Below, one piece after another: positions 35,209-47,725 of a DNA stretch of 64,000 nucleotides. Source of the stretch: Juglans regia. Its lineage: Eukaryota; Streptophyta; Magnoliopsida; Fagales; Juglandaceae. Positions within the stretch are counted from its first letter, which is position 1. Every line of letters starts with the position of its first letter. Below the pieces are notes generated by a model. That model did no database searches. It had not been told where the DNA came from and saw only the letters and a list, made by a program, of their open reading frames with translations. Where the stretch lies: the NCBI RefSeq assembly GCF_001411555.2, contig NC_049901.1, forward strand, positions 33,676,838-33,740,837, given 5' to 3'. The translations under genes and the position numbers were made by a program.

Positions 35209-35844
35209 TAGGATTGTACAAAAAATCAAAAAACCGACTTAGACCGACTCAGACCAGTTGTCGGAGCTTAGAATTGGTCGAAACCGATGAAGAACCGGTC
35301 TGCGTGCGGCAACAAATAGAGAAAACTGATATTGGCCGCGGTTTGGCGTCGGTTTGAACCTGGTTCAAACCGCTAAACCGGCCGACTAAAGAAACTATTT
35401 TTTTTATATATTTTGTATTCAAAACGATGTCGTTTTACTTAAGTTTAAATGAAATTGCGTCATTTTAAGCCTGTAGTTGTGTTTTAAACACAATATAAAC
35501 GACGCCGTTTGGTATTAATGTTTTAAACCAAATGGCATTGTTTAAGTCATAACGTATTAAAAAAAAATTGAGTAGAAGGACGCCGTTTGGTTTAAACCAA
35601 ACGGCGTCCTTTCGAAATAAATTTGTCTTCTTCCTGGCATCTTCTTCCTTGCATCATCTTCCCAATTATCATCATCTCTCTCTCCTCTATTCTCTCGGAT
35701 GAAGCTCGGTCTGATAACCAACCGTAAACTGCCAAAGAAATGAAGCAACAATTTGGCCAGTGTTTCTCCATCCCGTCGACCAGTTTCGGCCTATTTTCTC
35801 TCAAAAATTAACTTTCAGTCGGCAACGGTTTGGTCTTACCCCTA
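35209..35844. mobile_element. 636-bp hAT-like element
   Basis: Starts TAGGATTGTACAAAAAATC and ends GGTCTTACCCCTA, flanked by TTAATTAT (35201-35208) and TTAATTAG (35845-35852), 7 of 8 identical. The interior has GACCGACTCAGACCAG, GAACCGGTCTGCGTGC and the AAACGATGTCGTTTTACTTA segment shared with 22326-23404. An inverted GACGCCGTTTGGTTTAAACC palindrome lies near 35580-35610. No transposase. Confidence 0.75.
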
Positions 35845-35852
35845 TTAATTAG

Positions 35853-36774
35853 GCGAAAAATTAAAAACTATGAGCGAAAATTGCAAAAAGTGTGAAAACC
35901 CAAATCCGAATTTTGCAATTAACACAATAATAAAAAAAAAATGTACATGTCTATTATTTCTCCATCGCCCGTCGCTTTTATGGGGTTGACTATTCACCAG
36001 TGGTGCTCTCATTGCAGGTCCGGAAAGGAACCCTTTTTCAATCATCAAGTTGCATTCCAGCCGAATTATTTGACTTGTTAGGAACATTTTGGATTAACAT
36101 TCAGAGAAAGAAAGTTTAGGGTAATGATAGCTTTGTGATAACATCTGGAAGGAGCGATATCATATTCAAAAAGGTACATAAATGCACCATATTCACACTA
36201 AATATAGGATGTTTTAACTTACCGTCTATTTCATTTCATTTCGGGCACAATTTATGCGAGTGAGTAAATATGGCCACATGATAAGCATGATGGAATATGA
36301 CAAAATTTAAAATAAATTATTTTCCTATAAATTATATTTGTTTTTAAACAAAAAATACTTTAACCATAAAAAAATTACACAAAAATAAATTTACAAACTG
36401 ACTTGACTTGATGCAGTGCGTCATATTATAAAATTAATTTTAAGTGTAGAATAAATCTAACGGATCACATGAAAGTATGTCAATTCGTAAATTTACTTTT
36501 ATATAATCTCTTTATATCTGTATCAGTCCAACAAAATAATAGTACATCCACCCAAATCAGAAGTAAATCAGTTTCATTCATTCAAAATTATCCGTAACCG
36601 AGATGATCATATCAAACATAATTACAGCAACTATGGTTCATCAAAAGTTAGGTCTAATAGAGAAACATAAAGGAGGAAGCTAAAATAAATAGTATAAGCA
36701 GGCATTAATCCCACCAAAAAGAGAGGACAGCAGGTTCAAATTATATAATTTTCCTAAAACTGAGTATGATTTGA
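35853..36774. other. Intergenic DNA and presumed 3' UTR of the JAZ gene
   Basis: AT-rich. The last ~200 bases before 36775 are probably the JAZ 3' untranslated region, read on the minus strand. No further gene was seen. Confidence 0.4.
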
Positions 36775-39571
36775 CTACTTTGGTGACTGAGCAGCCAATC
36801 CGAGCCATGGCTTGCTATCAGCCGGATTGGTGGAGGCTGCCGCTGCCGAGTTGCCTGTTTGGTATGGTGCTCTTGCTGTGACCCTGTAAAAAAATTGCCA
36901 TAAAGAGATTAACCAGAGATCAATCATTGAACCACAATATAATGTCACTGTTATTCAGCTTTCTAAAATAAGTATAGCAGCAGATAAAAGCACCCCTATC
37001 ACCAGGATCACTGGTGAAGTAGTCTCTTCGATAAATCTACAGCTAAATTTAGAGAGACATGTTGGACAAGCAATTTTTCTAAAAAGAATATTTTCTTTTT
37101 CCCAGAAAAAATGCATACCTATCTTTTCTCTTCTCCAAGAACCGGTGGAGGGAAGCTCTCCTTGCAATTGGTAACTCTGCCATTTTGGAGAAGATTTTAA
37201 TCAGAAACATATCGAGCATAACGATCTGAACATTCCATATTTTGTACCAGAAACATATAGTCAATCACAAGAAATAATTACCACAAGCAAGGGGTTGAGT
37301 TGGTGGTTGAATTTGCTCGTGAATTGTTGTTTTGTTGCCCAAGTTTGGAGGAACAATACTGGTGCTAGTAGCAATCGAACTGCTGGAATCAACCGAGTTC
37401 CCGGCCAATTTAGAAGCAACAAAGGCATGTTGGTTGTTGTTGGTGTTCTTCTGGGAGCTTCCCTTGCTTGCTAAGAGCATGACTTCCTTGGCCTTGTCAG
37501 CTGGAAATTCGTTAAACACAATTACTTGCCCAGCATAAAATATTGTCATTTGGGCTTTTTCAGGCTCTGTTGTGGCAGACTTGTTCACCATGCTGCATGA
37601 TGAATACGTTCCAATAAGATAACCAGAACAAATAATTCTCTTATTGAATAAAGAGTGTTAAGACAAAATATAAATAATTAAATCTATCACTTCTTATCAA
37701 CTTAAACTTTTGCGACAAGTGATGATTTCTCATGGTCTAGATTCTTGTTCGAACATTGGCTCTACCCTCTATTCCATTTAATTAAAGGGTTGTTTGGATT
37801 GAGAGAGCTTCTTAACTCATTTCATATAATCATTACAACTTTCTCAAACTCTCACACAAAATATAATAAACAATTTAACTTTTTCAAATCTCAAAACAAA
37901 AATAATATTTTAACAATATTTTATTCAACTTTCAACTTTCATTTCATTTCAACTCACTATCCAAACCTCTCCTAAGGGGTTGTTTGGGAATAAAGATGAT
38001 TTCATCTCATCTCATTTCCTTCCCAAACATCACTCAAACATAAACACTTTTTCATTTCAAATCTTCAATTTTTTCATCATTCAACCGAATCATTACAAAT
38101 TTACCAAACTACCAAACAAAAAATAAAAAATAATTCAGCTTTTTTAAATTTCATATCAAAAATTATATTAAAAAATTATATTCTAACAATATTTTACATT
38201 ATAATATTTTATTAAATTTTTTTCTATCAAAACTCAATAAAACATTTTAATCCAAATCATTTCACAACTATTTACAAATCAATGCATTACTATTCATAGA
38301 TTTCTAATCTCATCTCATTCTCCCAGCGTCCTCTAAATATTACACGTGTTGTAAGAAAAAGTTTGATCCACATATGAAAGAGTATTAAGACGAAATATAA
38401 ATAATTAAATCTATATTTTTTCATTAATTTAAGCTTTTGAGACATCTATGATGATTTCACGGGCATAATTTAAAACTTCTTCGACAAAATATTTATGCTA
38501 AATTCGTGCCACTTCATCTTCTCTCCCATATTAATCGACCCAAATCATTAATTAGTCCATTTCCTGCTCAATCCAGAACTCTAGAAAATCTTTATAATCT
38601 TTATCCTATTTCAACGAGACATTAAATATGGGTATTCAGGAAGACTTTTTTTTTTCCCTTTTATGGCGTAAGGCTAGTTACTGAGCTCACCTAGAGTCAG
38701 CAGCAATCTTTGAGGCCTCTTCCTTAGGTAAGGAGGCAGCAAACCCAGCTGGTTGAGGGAACGAATCCCTGGGTTTAGGGTTCCGACTTGCAGCCACGTT
38801 TTGGGTAGAAACATCATTCAATTTCTCATTGATCGGAAACAAACTCATCGTCGGTGCTGTCTGACGGTACATCTCAGCTGTTCCTGTTACAATCCTCTAC
38901 ATCATTTTCCAAACCTCAAAGGGGAGAAGAAAAAAAAAAGAGTTTTTTTATTTTCTAGAACCCAAGACCAAGTCTCTTACTAAAAGAAGAAGAGAAATAA
39001 TCTCAACAGAGCGTACCACGGAAATTTCAACACCGAAAAACAAAGGGGACAAGAGCCCTTCATTGTCCCTTTTTACAAACAAATAAAAAAAAAAATCAAA
39101 AGTCAGATTTTTTAGTGTTATGAGGAGAGAATCAAGGCATGTTCCATCAGTGTTGAACCATTAAACGGAACATTGATATTTTTCCATCTTTTATGGATTT
39201 GGAATTAGACAGTCAAAAAATCGACAAAAGAAAAAAAGAAAACCTTACACAGATCTAAGCTCTGGGTTTTCTTAGTTCAACCATCGGCTAGACCCAACAA
39301 AAGACCAAAACCTCCGGAAAACACAGCTTAAGATTGGAATATATCTCTCTGCAACTGATAAATGGAAACACCAAGCGAAAAGAGAAAAGGGAAAGAAGAA
39401 AAAGAGCAAAGGCTCACCGTTTCCTTCGATGTTGCATGTCATCCCGAGGCAGAGATCGCCGAAGGACCCCTTCTCCTTCAGGTACTGACTCAGAAGGCTA
39501 CACGTATGAGAGAAGCTCGGCCTCTCTTGCCTCTGCCCGTTAAGTTCAAAAAACTCCGGCGAGCTGGACAT
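36775..39571 (-). CDS. JAZ (TIFY10-like): JAZ/TIFY10-type jasmonate ZIM-domain repressor (five exons, complete)
   Basis: JAZ proteins are nuclear repressors that hold MYC2-type bHLH factors inactive and recruit NINJA-TOPLESS through the TIFY domain. Jasmonoyl-isoleucine glues the Jas degron to COI1 (SCF), leading to degradation. Coding exons: 39571-39418, 38883-38691, 37592-37282, 37176-37119 and 36883-36775. All junctions are GT-AG with compatible phases, giving 274 codons. The N-terminus (~19-43) has [20 protein letters not shown], as in the JAZ1/2/10 group. TIFYAG is at 132-137, continuing to about 160. Jas runs from LPIARR (221-226) through [12 protein letters not shown] to VTARAPYQ (240-247). 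The C-terminus is ...[11 protein letters not shown]. Intron 2 holds two MITEs; intron 4 is the Jas intron. The start is the only ATG giving the conserved N-terminus. Which JAZ orthologue it is remains open. Confidence 0.95.
36884..37118 (-). other. Jas intron (JAZ intron 4)
   Basis: The intron interrupts the Jas motif after RKDR, before VTARAPYQ. The donor is GTATGC and the acceptor TTTACAG. If retained, the reading frame continues for 12 residues ([12 protein letters not shown]) and stops at 37081-37079, giving a 251-residue protein without the X5PY end of the motif. In Arabidopsis this conserved intron is known to yield COI1-resistant dominant isoforms. Confidence 0.85.
37786..37972. mobile_element. 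Tourist-like MITE in JAZ intron 2 (first)
   Basis: Starts AGGGTTGTTTGGATTGAG and ends CACTATCCAAACCTCTCC. TAA is present on both sides (37783-37785 and 37973-37975). It shares the AATAAACAATTTAACTTTTT and TTTAACAATATTTTATTCAA core with the other copies in the window. Confidence 0.72.
37976..38333. mobile_element. Tourist-like MITE in JAZ intron 2 (second, adjacent)
   Basis: Starts GGGGTTGTTTGGGAATAAAG and ends CATTCTCCCAGCGTCCTC. It is flanked by TAA at 37973-37975, shared with the previous MITE, and at 38334-38336. It is longer than its neighbour and AT-rich. Confidence 0.65.
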
Positions 39572-40060
39572 CTTTCGATTCTTTCCCGGCCAAAATAAGA
39601 AACAAACAAGAAGTTTTTAAAAAACCAAACGCTTCAAAAATGCGAAAGTACGCTGGAGCTTCAGACTTTTCAGAGAATTATATCTAAACGAAATCGAAGT
39701 CCTCGATGTGTGTGCGCTCAGAGATTTTGAGAAAGGAAAAGAGAGAGAAAAACTATATGAGCTTTTGTCGACACCTCCTCCATTGTCTGCAATCTTCTCC
39801 GTGACCCTTTTATCTGTACAAAAATAATTAATAATTTATTTAATTATTATTATTATTATTCGGGTAATATGTGGTTGGTTTAATTGGGCCCCTTCACTTC
39901 CCGTGTTAAAAGGCACGAGGAATATATGGGTGTTTTTTTTTTTTTTAGGTTGTTCTTGTTCCTCGCAACTTCGGCCTTCCGTCGCTTTAACTTTTTTTAT
40001 TATTATTATTTTATTTTTATTATTATTTTAGTGTCTATTAATTTAAACACGTGCTCTTTC
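39572..40060 (-). promoter_or_regulatory. JAZ 5' UTR and promoter with G-box
   Basis: A palindromic G-box CACGTG at 40048-40053 lies about 480 bases upstream of the JAZ start codon. G-boxes are the binding sites of MYC2-type factors, and JAZ genes are usually induced by the factors they repress. A weak TATA-like word (CATATAG, minus strand, about 39756-39762) precedes a CT-rich leader. TATTATTATTATT runs lie further up. The link to MYC control is inference. Confidence 0.5.
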
Positions 40061-41980
40061 CATCAGAAAACGGCATACGGCATGCCTGCTTTCTTTCCCC
40101 TCTTTGTTTTTTTGTTTTGGGTCGACGACTCGACAGTCGACATCCCACTACGCACACGGTTTTGCGGCTTTTTTCATTTTTGCCCCCACTGGCTAACGTT
40201 ACCATATTGCCCCCGTAGTATAATTGTTCCCACCACAAGAGCAGTACGTGGTTCTCTAGTTTGTATTTTTTTCCGAGCATCTCGTATCAAAATAAAAAGG
40301 ATATCTTCTCGAATATATAAAATTAAATAAGAAATTAATTGTTTATATAAATTTTTAATTGCTCGAAAATTTAATACATGTATCTATAAATGTTATAAAA
40401 TTTATATAATATATCTATCTCTCTACTTACTCACACCTTTAATTCTATTAAGTATTACTTAATAACGTGGTCTTTTTGTTCTTGATTTTTTATTCTAAAT
40501 TTTGTGATTTTAAAAAACATAAATTGATGTGACGATTTAAACTGACTTTTCATTTAACTATCCATTAAATAATATAAAATTTACTTCATATATTTACTTT
40601 ACATCTGTCTATCTTATTAAGTCGAGTCATTTTTTAATGAAAAAAATTGAACAGTCTAGCTGCTCCCCTCATTAACCAGCCCTCCAATAATTGTGTGTCA
40701 CATAAACAGTTTATAGTATTTAGTCTACACTAGCATACACCTGATCAGAGACCTATACAGTATTTCCCTCACTCCTTCGTCTTCCATGTCATCTCAACCC
40801 AAACGAAATCCCACCCCACACTCATCCGCAAAGGCGCTCGACCTAGACAGTGGCAAGGACGGAGTTCGACCTAGTTCCACCACCACCATTCTTTTGCCCA
40901 CCATCTCCGTCGTCCAAAACTTTCATAGCCCGCCATGTTTTTTTTTATTTGTCATCAAATGTTGCGAAAATAAATAAATAAATAAATAACCCAAGTAGTG
41001 TTCATCGATAAAGGACGACGAGTTTGGCTTTCGTAAAGAGAATGGGGGTTTTTTGGGCGTAGTCGTGTCGGCGAGGGGGGCATTGCTTGGTTTTGGTCAG
41101 ATGGTGGTTGTGCGAGAGTGGATTAGGGTCTGCAATATTTCTTGGTGACTTGCGAGTTTTTTTTATTTCTTTTTCAAACTAGTGTTTTACATTCCAAACA
41201 TGAAAGTCTATGGATACATTCATGATCTATAAATCTGAAAAATGAAAAAGATTACACATACAAGCATCCAAAATCTCAACTCCTTCCCGCCATGAAGAAA
41301 TCCAAAACTCTCTCAACTCGATCTCGCTGCGTGGAAAGACTTCTGACAGTCAGTTCACTCCATGGCCGTGAAGGTCTTACGAATCATTTAGTCTGAAAGA
41401 GATTTCTTTTCATGTGAGGGGGCCGAATCGATTTGGGTTTTGTGAGTGGAGAGGGGGGCGTTGCCGTGGGTTATGGTCTATTATTTGTTGGTTTCTGTCG
41501 AGAGAAGGGGAGGGTCAATGCTGGTGTGAGGGTTCCAACTTCCAAGGATCGGACCTACCCATCTGATGTAGCTTAACCGGAGTTTTTCGTATCCGATCTT
41601 GGGCTGCGGCGCAAAGAGACCTAGACGGCACTGCCCAAATAACAATTTCTGCCTCTTTTGCGTGTGGTAATTCTGTGTGTTGAAGTCTAACTAGTTTATT
41701 ATATTTTTTCCTACATGTCACTGTCTTAATGGAGGGTTGCTCTTCTATCTACAACAGCTCGACCATCCCGCAGTGCTTCTCTTTTTTAATTTTTTTTATG
41801 AGATTATTTTGTAGATCTAACAATTATCATACTAAAATTCATGTTTCACTCGCACTTTGTTATGTTGATGTGACATTATCTATTTATTTTTAAATTGGCT
41901 ATTAATTTTTTAGAATAATTTAAAAAAATTGAATTCTAAAAAATTAATACATAATAAGATAAAAATAATATAAAGGTACC
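40061..41980. other. Intergenic DNA without a supported gene
   Basis: A 63-codon plus-strand frame at 40786 (MSSQPKRNPTPHSSAKALDL...) and a 68-codon minus-strand frame ending at 41515 have no recognisable domain or neighbours. GAGGGGGGCRTTGC and TTNTGGTC words near 41074 and 41451 suggest a small direct duplication. (AATA)n lies at about 40970-40989. Confidence 0.4.
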
Positions 41981-41982
41981 GA

Positions 41983-42010
41983 TTGAATATATATATATAT
42001 ATATATATAA
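41983..42010. repeat. (AT)n microsatellite
   Basis: About 12 AT dinucleotides in a row. Similar shorter runs occur at about 3866-3887 and 43553-43566. Confidence 0.9.
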
Positions 42011-42629
42011 ATGCATATTTATTCTGAACAGTTAAAGCATGAATAATTTTCATTTCCATTTTATGTCCAAATTTATATTTGGCGTGAAAATATTTTGAAA
42101 TCACATCAATTTATAAATTTATTTTATAGTGAAATCATTTCTACTAAAAAAAATAAAGATGTTGTTTTATAAGGAATGAAATATTAATGACCATAATATT
42201 AATGCTTTACGAAGGTCTTCAATATTATTTTTCTTTCATTTTATTTATACTCTCATATTATACATTATATCTCCAGGTACCAATAAGATTTTTTAAAACA
42301 CATCATTAAGTCATAATATTTAAATTAATGGCACGTTTTTTCTTTAGTTTTTTTAATGTTTTTTTTACATTTATGTACATTCATCTCAAGCAATATTATA
42401 TACAGTTTTAGAATGTACAAATTTGATACTTTCTTTAAAAAAATAATATTTTCACTTAAATTTCAGATTTACTCATTTAAAAAAAATACACAAAACTAAC
42501 CCACCCTATAATTACAAAAAAGATTCTATTCATCATCTCTAGACACCACACATAATATTTTTTTTTTTTAAAAATTTTGTTTTATTTTTTCAAGACTAAT
42601 TGATTTCTTCTACCTTTCATCCTTACACC
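42011..42629. other. AT-rich intergenic stretch
   Basis: No open frame, repeat or motif that I can support. Confidence 0.5.
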
Positions 42630-43013
42630 TAAGGGTGCAAATTGATCTGCCCGGTCCAGTCTGGTAATGTTCCATTTTTGGTCTATTATTTTTTTAGACT
42701 GGACTGAAAAATTAAAATTAAGTAATTTATTAATGTAGATTATGTAACTAATTCAACAAAAATATATTTTATATGGTCAATGATAATAAATTGTATACAA
42801 ATTATATTATTAATTTATATAATTACTATATAATTAGTTAATTAATATTATATATTAGTTCATTGATATAATATTAATAAATATTAATAATATATTTAAA
42901 ATTTTATATTATTAATAATGATAAATTATATAAAAATTATATAATTATTATATAAATAATATAATACTGGTCCCGTCGATTTCTCCAATCCGCACCACCG
43001 TTTATCACCCCTA
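42630..43013. mobile_element. Degenerate hAT-like element
   Basis: Starts TAAGGGTGCAAATTGATC and ends CGTTTATCACCCCTA, with GCCCGGTCCAGTCTGG at the left and TGGTCCCGTCGATTTC at the right around a very AT-rich core. The flanks CTTACACC and CTCACTAC are at best 5 of 8 alike, so the target duplication is unproven. Confidence 0.5.
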
Positions 43014-44377
43014 CTCACTACACATTTGATAAGACAAAATAAAAAATAAAATCTAATTCACCACTAGAGTTAAAATTCTTGCGGAAGCAAAAGAGGGGAG
43101 GTGGAGGTGGACAGTTTTGTAATTTTAGCTCGGATATGATTGGTGTGACTCGGACTCCTCCACTGGCTTGGACGGCGTCCGAATTAACGGCGTTTGGTGC
43201 TTTGTAAAATATTGTTTGTTCATTAACGTGCCGTCCTGCAGGTTAGCAATACGACCAAAGAGCCCCACACTCCTCGTGCTTTTCCTTTCGTTGAAATTAT
43301 TAAAGAACAAAAGGAGGAACCGGCAAATGCACGTCATGTTTACCAACTATAAACAGACACGTGGGCTGTTAAGGAAACTCTCGCGTGGGATAATTCCATA
43401 CCCCAGGCTGGGCAGCCAACTAATTAAATTAAAGAAAATAAACGTTTTTAATGAAATTTAAAATATAAAATAAAAATATTTTTTTCCAAATTTATCCTGG
43501 TTTTTGGTTCTTATCATATTTTATTCTTTTCGCATTGTTATAACACTTTTATTATATATATATATATGTATATTAATTAGATCTTGGCATAGTAAGTAGA
43601 TTTTAATAAATATTCAACAACATTATAATTCAAAATTGAAAACATCATAATCATAGGGTCCATCTGTTAAAAATAAGATCTATTTATAATTTTTTCAGAA
43701 GAGCAAACGAAAATAATATTAATTTTTAAATCGGTGTGTAAAATATATAATTAACATCAATTTAAAAATTTTAAAATTTTAAAATTCATCTTTCAAATCA
43801 AATTATATCATATATACACTTTATTATGTCTGTTATTTATACGGACTTATAAATAAAAAATTTTAAATAATATATTCCTGAAAAATAATAGTTTTATTGT
43901 TCAATCAAGATTGGTTACTACTTAATTTTGTACAATAAATTTAATATTACTTGTAAATTCCACTGCGACGCATGTTTTGTATATAATTAGTTGTAAATTA
44001 ATTATTCAATCCTTATAGAATACGAAAATTAAAGAAGAAAAATTATATAATTGCAATGAGTTTTTTTTTTTTTTCTTTTTACTTTTAAATTAAAGAAGAA
44101 AAATACTAACTTTATATTTATTGAAGTAAAATCTTGACTCTGCCAATTGCTGAACGTGATGCATGTTATAAAAAGTATGTTTTAATTATAAAAATAAATT
44201 TATAAATTAATGTGGTACATAAGATTATAAATTTATTTTTATTATAAATTAAATTTAAAGTATTATAATGTTACGTTAGAGTAATGATATCTATATAATA
44301 TATTTTATAATATATTTCATAACATATATTTTAAAATGATGATATTTTTATAAGTAATGTTATTTTTATAACAAAAA
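43014..44377. other. Intergenic AT-rich stretch
   Basis: A 97-codon plus-strand frame at 43168-43461 and its antisense partner show no family signal. The rest is AT-rich with scattered inverted words typical of old MITEs. No gene is supported. Confidence 0.45.
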
Positions 44378-44582
44378 ATCTTCACAACTTCCTAACACTC
44401 CACACTCCACATTATTTTTAATTTTTATTATTTTTTTCTTTTATTAAATATTTATTATATGAATAATGAATAAAAAATTTGAAATAATTTAAAAAGACTA
44501 AACTCAAAAAAAAAATTTTAAAAAATATTAAAAATTTTAAAAAGTGTGGAGTGTGGAGTGTGGTGGAGGTTGTGTAGCAATG
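44378..44582. mobile_element. MITE with CTCCACACTCCACA-type inverted ends
   Basis: The left side (CACAACTTCCTAACACTCCA followed by CACTCCACA) and the right side (AGTGTGGAGTGTGGAGTGTG followed by GTGGAGGTTGTGTAG) are inverted copies. The interior is poly-A/T rich. No coding capacity. Confidence 0.6.
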
Positions 44583-46042
44583 CTCATTATTTTTCTTTAA
44601 AAAGAAATGATACTTGTAGTTGTGGGTGTGTAAATGATGTGAAGTTACTTTAAAAAAAATGAATAAATATGAGACATATATAAAAAGAAATTAATTTTTT
44701 AATAATAAATTTTATTTTATTTTTAAATGATTGTGTAATATTTACACATTCGTATATAGTATTATTATTTTTTAAAGAATATCTTTTGGCAACATCGACT
44801 GAAATAAAGTTCTGACTCCGACATTGCTTGGATGTGGCTGCACGCATTTTGCATCTTATAAAACAGAAGAGGAGATGAAATAATATCCATAAGTAATATA
44901 ATAATTTGAAAGAGTATCTATTTTTTCTGTAAAGACAGTATTATCTCTTAATTTTGAAGACAAATAAGCCATCAACATCAAATATACATCATATTTTATA
45001 AAATATTTAAGAGAAATATATCATCATTTTCCTTGTGGGGGCTGGCCTACTCAAGGCTGTGGCCTTAGTTGCTTACCTCTTGAGCCGGCCTGGGTGGGAT
45101 TTCGAAAAGTGTACTAATGGTAACTAATAATATATTTTATAATATATTGTTCAATAATATAGATTATAAAATATTATTATTTTTATAAAATATTTTGTAA
45201 AAATAATTCTCATTTTAAAATATTATTATATTATAAAAAATTACGTGTATTTATAATTTTTCTTTTGATAATATCTCTTGATAGTCAAATCAATCCACAA
45301 CAGGATCAAGAATGATGCTTGTTTGAGAGCTAATAAAATAAAATAGTGTTAAATATAATTATGAATTATATAAATATTGTGTATTATTTTAAAAAAAATT
45401 AATTTTATTTTTTTAATATAAATTATATATTTACTTACTTTTTTTAGAATAAATATACATGAATGCGTATCCTCTATTACTATAAATATCATTTCTTATA
45501 TAATTATAAATATATATATACACGTACGTTTTGGATATTTCTTTTATTTTATACACATGGAAATTCCTTGATAAGTATTATAGTCAAGTTGAACGAAGCA
45601 TCTGAGTAACAAGAGTAATGCAATATATTATGGATTATGTAAACGTTGCATATTTAAAAAAAAAAAATTATTATTAAAAAATTAATAAAACTCATAATTA
45701 AAAGATGAAACCCATCATTATATATAATTTTAGGATGTATAAATTTTATACATTTGTTTAGAAAAATGAAACCCATCATTAAAAAGTGAATTTCCTTACA
45801 TGAATCTTATATTTATTTATTTATTTTAAAATTGCACAAATTATATTTTATAATAATAATCTCATATGTATTTTCCGTATGCGATTATTATTTTTGGTGC
45901 ACAGGAGATGCTCCCTTCCAAATTATATTTTAGTTGACAAATATGCTTTAAATTTTGTTTGGTTATTATTAATTTTTTTAAAAAAAAATGCTTCAAACGC
46001 ATCTTTATTACTTAACAGGTTGATAACTGAAAAATAATATAT
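44583..46042. other. AT-rich intergenic stretch with old MITE-like fragments
   Basis: At about 45045-45090 the minus strand has GGCCGGCTCAAGAGGTAAGC, which may be the 5' end of a SINE (A-box-like). Several words such as GTGTAAATGATGTGAAG recur in inverted form. No gene is supported. Confidence 0.4.
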
Positions 46043-46045
46043 TAA

Positions 46046-47125
46046 AACATTGGCATTGGATTGGCTATCTCAATCTTCAAAATTTGAAGAATATGTAACT
46101 TTTTCATTTTTAGTTGATTACTCAAAACTTAAAATTTACATTAGATTATCCATCACATTCTCTATAATAATAAAATATTATTATTTTTTATTATTTATAT
46201 TTCTTTGATTAATTTTTATTTTTTAAATACTTTTATTTTCATTTTCATAATCTCCAATAACTCTTTCATAAGCGATATTGCTTAAAATAAATAGATCTAC
46301 TGCAGCAGTATTCACACAAGAATTATCAAAGTCACTTATTCACAAAAACTCATGCTCAACTCTGTACATTTCAGGTCCAATAAAAAAAATAGAACATAAC
46401 GGGTTAATCTCCAACGAAATGCAATTAAAAACATCAAAATCAACTCCATTTTCACTATAAACAAAAGAGATATCAAACGAAAGTAAATAAATCTAACCCA
46501 AAGTTGAAAGAAGACTTGGAACCAAATCAACAAATTGCAATCGCAAGAAAATTGACCAGATCTAGACTTCAAAATCGTGCCAACCAAATCAACAACGAGA
46601 TTTCTCAAGAAAAGCATCAAACACTCAAAAGCCAAGTCCTATTTTACAAATATCTGTAAAAAAAATTCCATGATTCAAATTGAAATTATATAAAGAACCA
46701 AGAAGATGGTTGTAAGAGGAATTAAATTAGTTTTGTTGGCTTTCGTTGCATACCGACCTACAAACGTCTCGGAGCGAAGCTGTCGCGGATTTTACCAACG
46801 TGCAAAACCAATGCTTCCTTCATGGAGATAAAGAGGGAAGATGAAGAGAAATAAGAGGAAAAAAAAAAAAGAAGAGAAAGAAGGAAGAGACGCGGGAGAG
46901 AAAGAGAGAAGAAAAAGAGAGAGAGTCGCGGGAGAGTGGAGCGAAATTAATAAACAATTTATTTAGACTTCCAACAGTACTTTTCATATTTAGAAAAAAA
47001 TATGAAATTATTGTAAGTTATATTTTAAATGAAAAGGATTTGGCTAATTTAATGTGCACCAACTTATGATAAAATTGGTTAAATTTAAGATGAAAAGTAT
47101 TTTAAAGAAGCTGATACGGATGCTC
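46046..47125. mobile_element. Harbinger-like element (diverged), ~1.08 kb
   Basis: The left end AACATTGGCATTGGATTGGC and the right end, read inverted as GAGCATCCGTATCAGCTTC, lie between TAA at 46043-46045 and TAA at 47126-47128. The interior contains two 60-99-codon frames, but no transposase motif. The subterminal TTTAAATGAAAAGGATTTGG and AAAATTGGTTAAATTTAAGA words are typical of this type in plants. Confidence 0.55.
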
Positions 47126-47685
47126 TAAGTTATCTGTATTAAAAAAAAAAGTCAACTTTTAAGTGAAAAATGATGGTATTTGGTTATTTTTATATGTATA
47201 TAATTATTATATATTTAGAAAAATAATTTTTATAGTTTTGAAGAGTGCACGACGTTCTAAATGTTTTATTTGAAGAAAATAGATAAATTTAAAACTCTAA
47301 AGATAATGAGGAATAAAGCTAAGCAAGCAAACATGGATGGATGCATGTGATGATGGATGGATTGATGATGATAAGAGTAAAGAAGGATAATGAAAGATAA
47401 TCTTGCATTTTCATTTCACGTTGTACAGCTCCTAAAAAACCTATCCTCCGGCCCTCATCGTTTTTAAAAGAGAAATATTTTATCAATAAAGTGATTATAT
47501 AAAATTAATTTTATAAATTAATATAATTTGTTATATTGTAAATTTTTATTATAAAATAAATTTTATTTTAATTTGTAAAATTATTTTAATATAATTTTCT
47601 TTATAATTGTAGCACTCAACTACATATAATTATATATAAAATAAAATAAAATATAATATATAATCTCAGTGTGGAAAACGCGGGG
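47126..47685. other. AT-rich intergenic stretch
   Basis: GATGGATGGATTGATGATGA-type repeats lie at about 47330-47375. No coding signal. Confidence 0.45.
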
Positions 47686-47687
47686 AG

Positions 47688-47725
<38 letters not shown>
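47686..47725. repeat. Compound (AT)n(AG)n microsatellite
   Basis: GATATATATATATATATA followed directly by about 11 AG units. Confidence 0.95.

Noticed and set aside
39334..39598. Plus-strand frames over JAZ exon 1
   Set aside because: Antisense shadows of the exon encoding the conserved JAZ N-terminus.
40786..40977. 63-codon frame MSSQPKRNPTPHSS...
   Set aside because: No family resemblance, no supporting exon, and the end runs into poly-T and (AATA)n. Not enough to call a gene.
45045..45090. tRNA gene or full SINE
   Set aside because: Only an A-box-like word on the minus strand. There is no B box or tail, so it is mentioned only as a possible SINE fragment.
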